The notes beneath the pieces are model-generated. The model searched no databases. It had not been told where the DNA came from and saw only the letters and a program-made list of their open reading frames with translations. From contig CACJYF010000005.1 in the NCBI GenBank assembly GCA_902597575.1, positions 1 to 53,805 of the forward strand: 53,805 nt of DNA. The letters run 5' to 3'. The translations under genes were made by a program, and so were the position numbers. Position 1 is the stretch's first letter; the number at the start of each line of letters is the position of its first letter. The DNA is from an uncultured Pelagibacteraceae bacterium (GTDB lineage: Bacteria > Pseudomonadota > Alphaproteobacteria > Pelagibacterales > Pelagibacteraceae). This document shows positions 52,947-53,805 of this stretch, piece after piece.

Positions 52947-53805
52947 ATGAATGTATGTATTTTAGGCAATGGATTAACAAGCTTAACACTTGCTAAAAGT
53001 TTAACGAATATAGGCTTAAATGTTGACATTATTTCCAGCGAGAAGAAAAATAAAACTAAATATAATCGTACAATAGGAATTTCAAAAGCTAACTTAGAAT
53101 TTTTTAATAAAGAAATTTTATATATTAATAAATTATCATGGGATATCGATAAAATTGAAATTTATAGTGAAAATTTGAATAATGAAAAAATATTGAATTT
53201 TCAAAATAATGGTCAAAAGCTTTTTTCTGTAATAAGAAATCGTGAATTAATTGACTGTTTAACGAAAAATTTAAAAAAGGAAAAATTATGTAATTTTAAA
53301 AAAATTTCGGTAAATAAAAATATATTAAAACAGCGATACGATTTAATTATAAATTGTGAATTTTCAAATTTTATAACTAAAAAATTTTTTTCTAAAAGGA
53401 TTATAAAAAATTATAATAATTATGCTTACACAACAATTATTAAACATTCAAAAACTATCAATAATAAAGCGATTCAAATTTTTACATCGAGAGGGCCATT
53501 GGCATTTTTACCTGTTTCTAAATTTGAGACGTCAGTAGTTTATTCTGTAAAAGGAGATCAAAAAATTAATTTTAAAGATTTGGTTAAATTTTATAATAAA
53601 TTCTATAAAATTGTGAATATTGATAATTTTTCAAGATCTGAACTAAAAATGTCTAATCTGAGAAATTATTATCATAGAAATATTTTAGCTTTTGGAGATT
53701 TGTTGCACAAAATCCACCCATTAGCGGGACAAGGTTTTAACATGACTTTAAGAGATATTAAAATTTTTTCTGAGATTGTGCAAAAAAAATTAAACTTGGG
53801 CCTTC
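52947..53805 (+). CDS. UbiH/Coq6-family FAD-dependent monooxygenase, 3' truncated by window edge
   Basis: Hand-translated: MNVCILGNGLTSLTLAKSLTNIGLNVDIIS...; near the edge 'HPLAGQGFNMTLRDIKIFSEIV' matches the ubiquinone hydroxylase FAD motif. Not in the ORF track because no stop falls in the window. Confidence 0.82.
   Translation, partial: MNVCILGNGLTSLTLAKSLTNIGLNVDIISSEKKNKTKYNRTIGISKANLEFFNKEILYINKLSWDIDKIEIYSENLNNEKILNFQNNGQKLFSVIRNRELIDCLTKNLKKEKLCNFKKISVNKNILKQRYDLIINCEFSNFITKKFFSKRIIKNYNNYAYTTIIKHSKTINNKAIQIFTSRGPLAFLPVSKFETSVVYSVKGDQKINFKDLVKFYNKFYKIVNIDNFSRSELKMSNLRNYYHRNILAFGDLLHKIHPLAGQGFNMTLRDIKIFSEIVQKKLNLGL

Overview
This 53.8 kb window is an AT-rich, densely packed bacterial chromosome segment. 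Its protein content and gene order look alphaproteobacterial, most likely SAR11/Pelagibacterales; that taxonomic call is inference. About 60 protein genes are supportable, mostly housekeeping. I saw no rRNA, tRNA, CRISPR array or transposase. The centre looks like the chromosome origin neighbourhood: parB-parA-rsmG-mnmG-mnmE-(GT41)-rho-hemJ-hemH-hemE, then a 262-bp AT-rich gap, then ppsR-maf-aroE-coaE-dnaQ. The gap holds a perfect DnaA-box match and a TTAA-N7-TTAAC CtrA-type motif. A near-perfect parS sits inside rsmG. Observations that go beyond routine annotation: (1) a secreted 132-aa protein made of 19-aa STNSLGITSGS repeats, inserted between hisH and hisA; (2) a 40-aa ArfA-like ribosome-rescue ORF missing from the ORF track; (3) divergent yggS and thiE-like genes whose start codons share one ATGCAT palindrome; (4) candidate sigma-32 promoters for dnaK and hslVU; (5) tandem sulfotransferases with patchy DNA identity; (6) a bidirectional terminator that also encodes the C-terminus of the thiE-like protein. 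All family calls come from motif recognition by eye; no database search was run.
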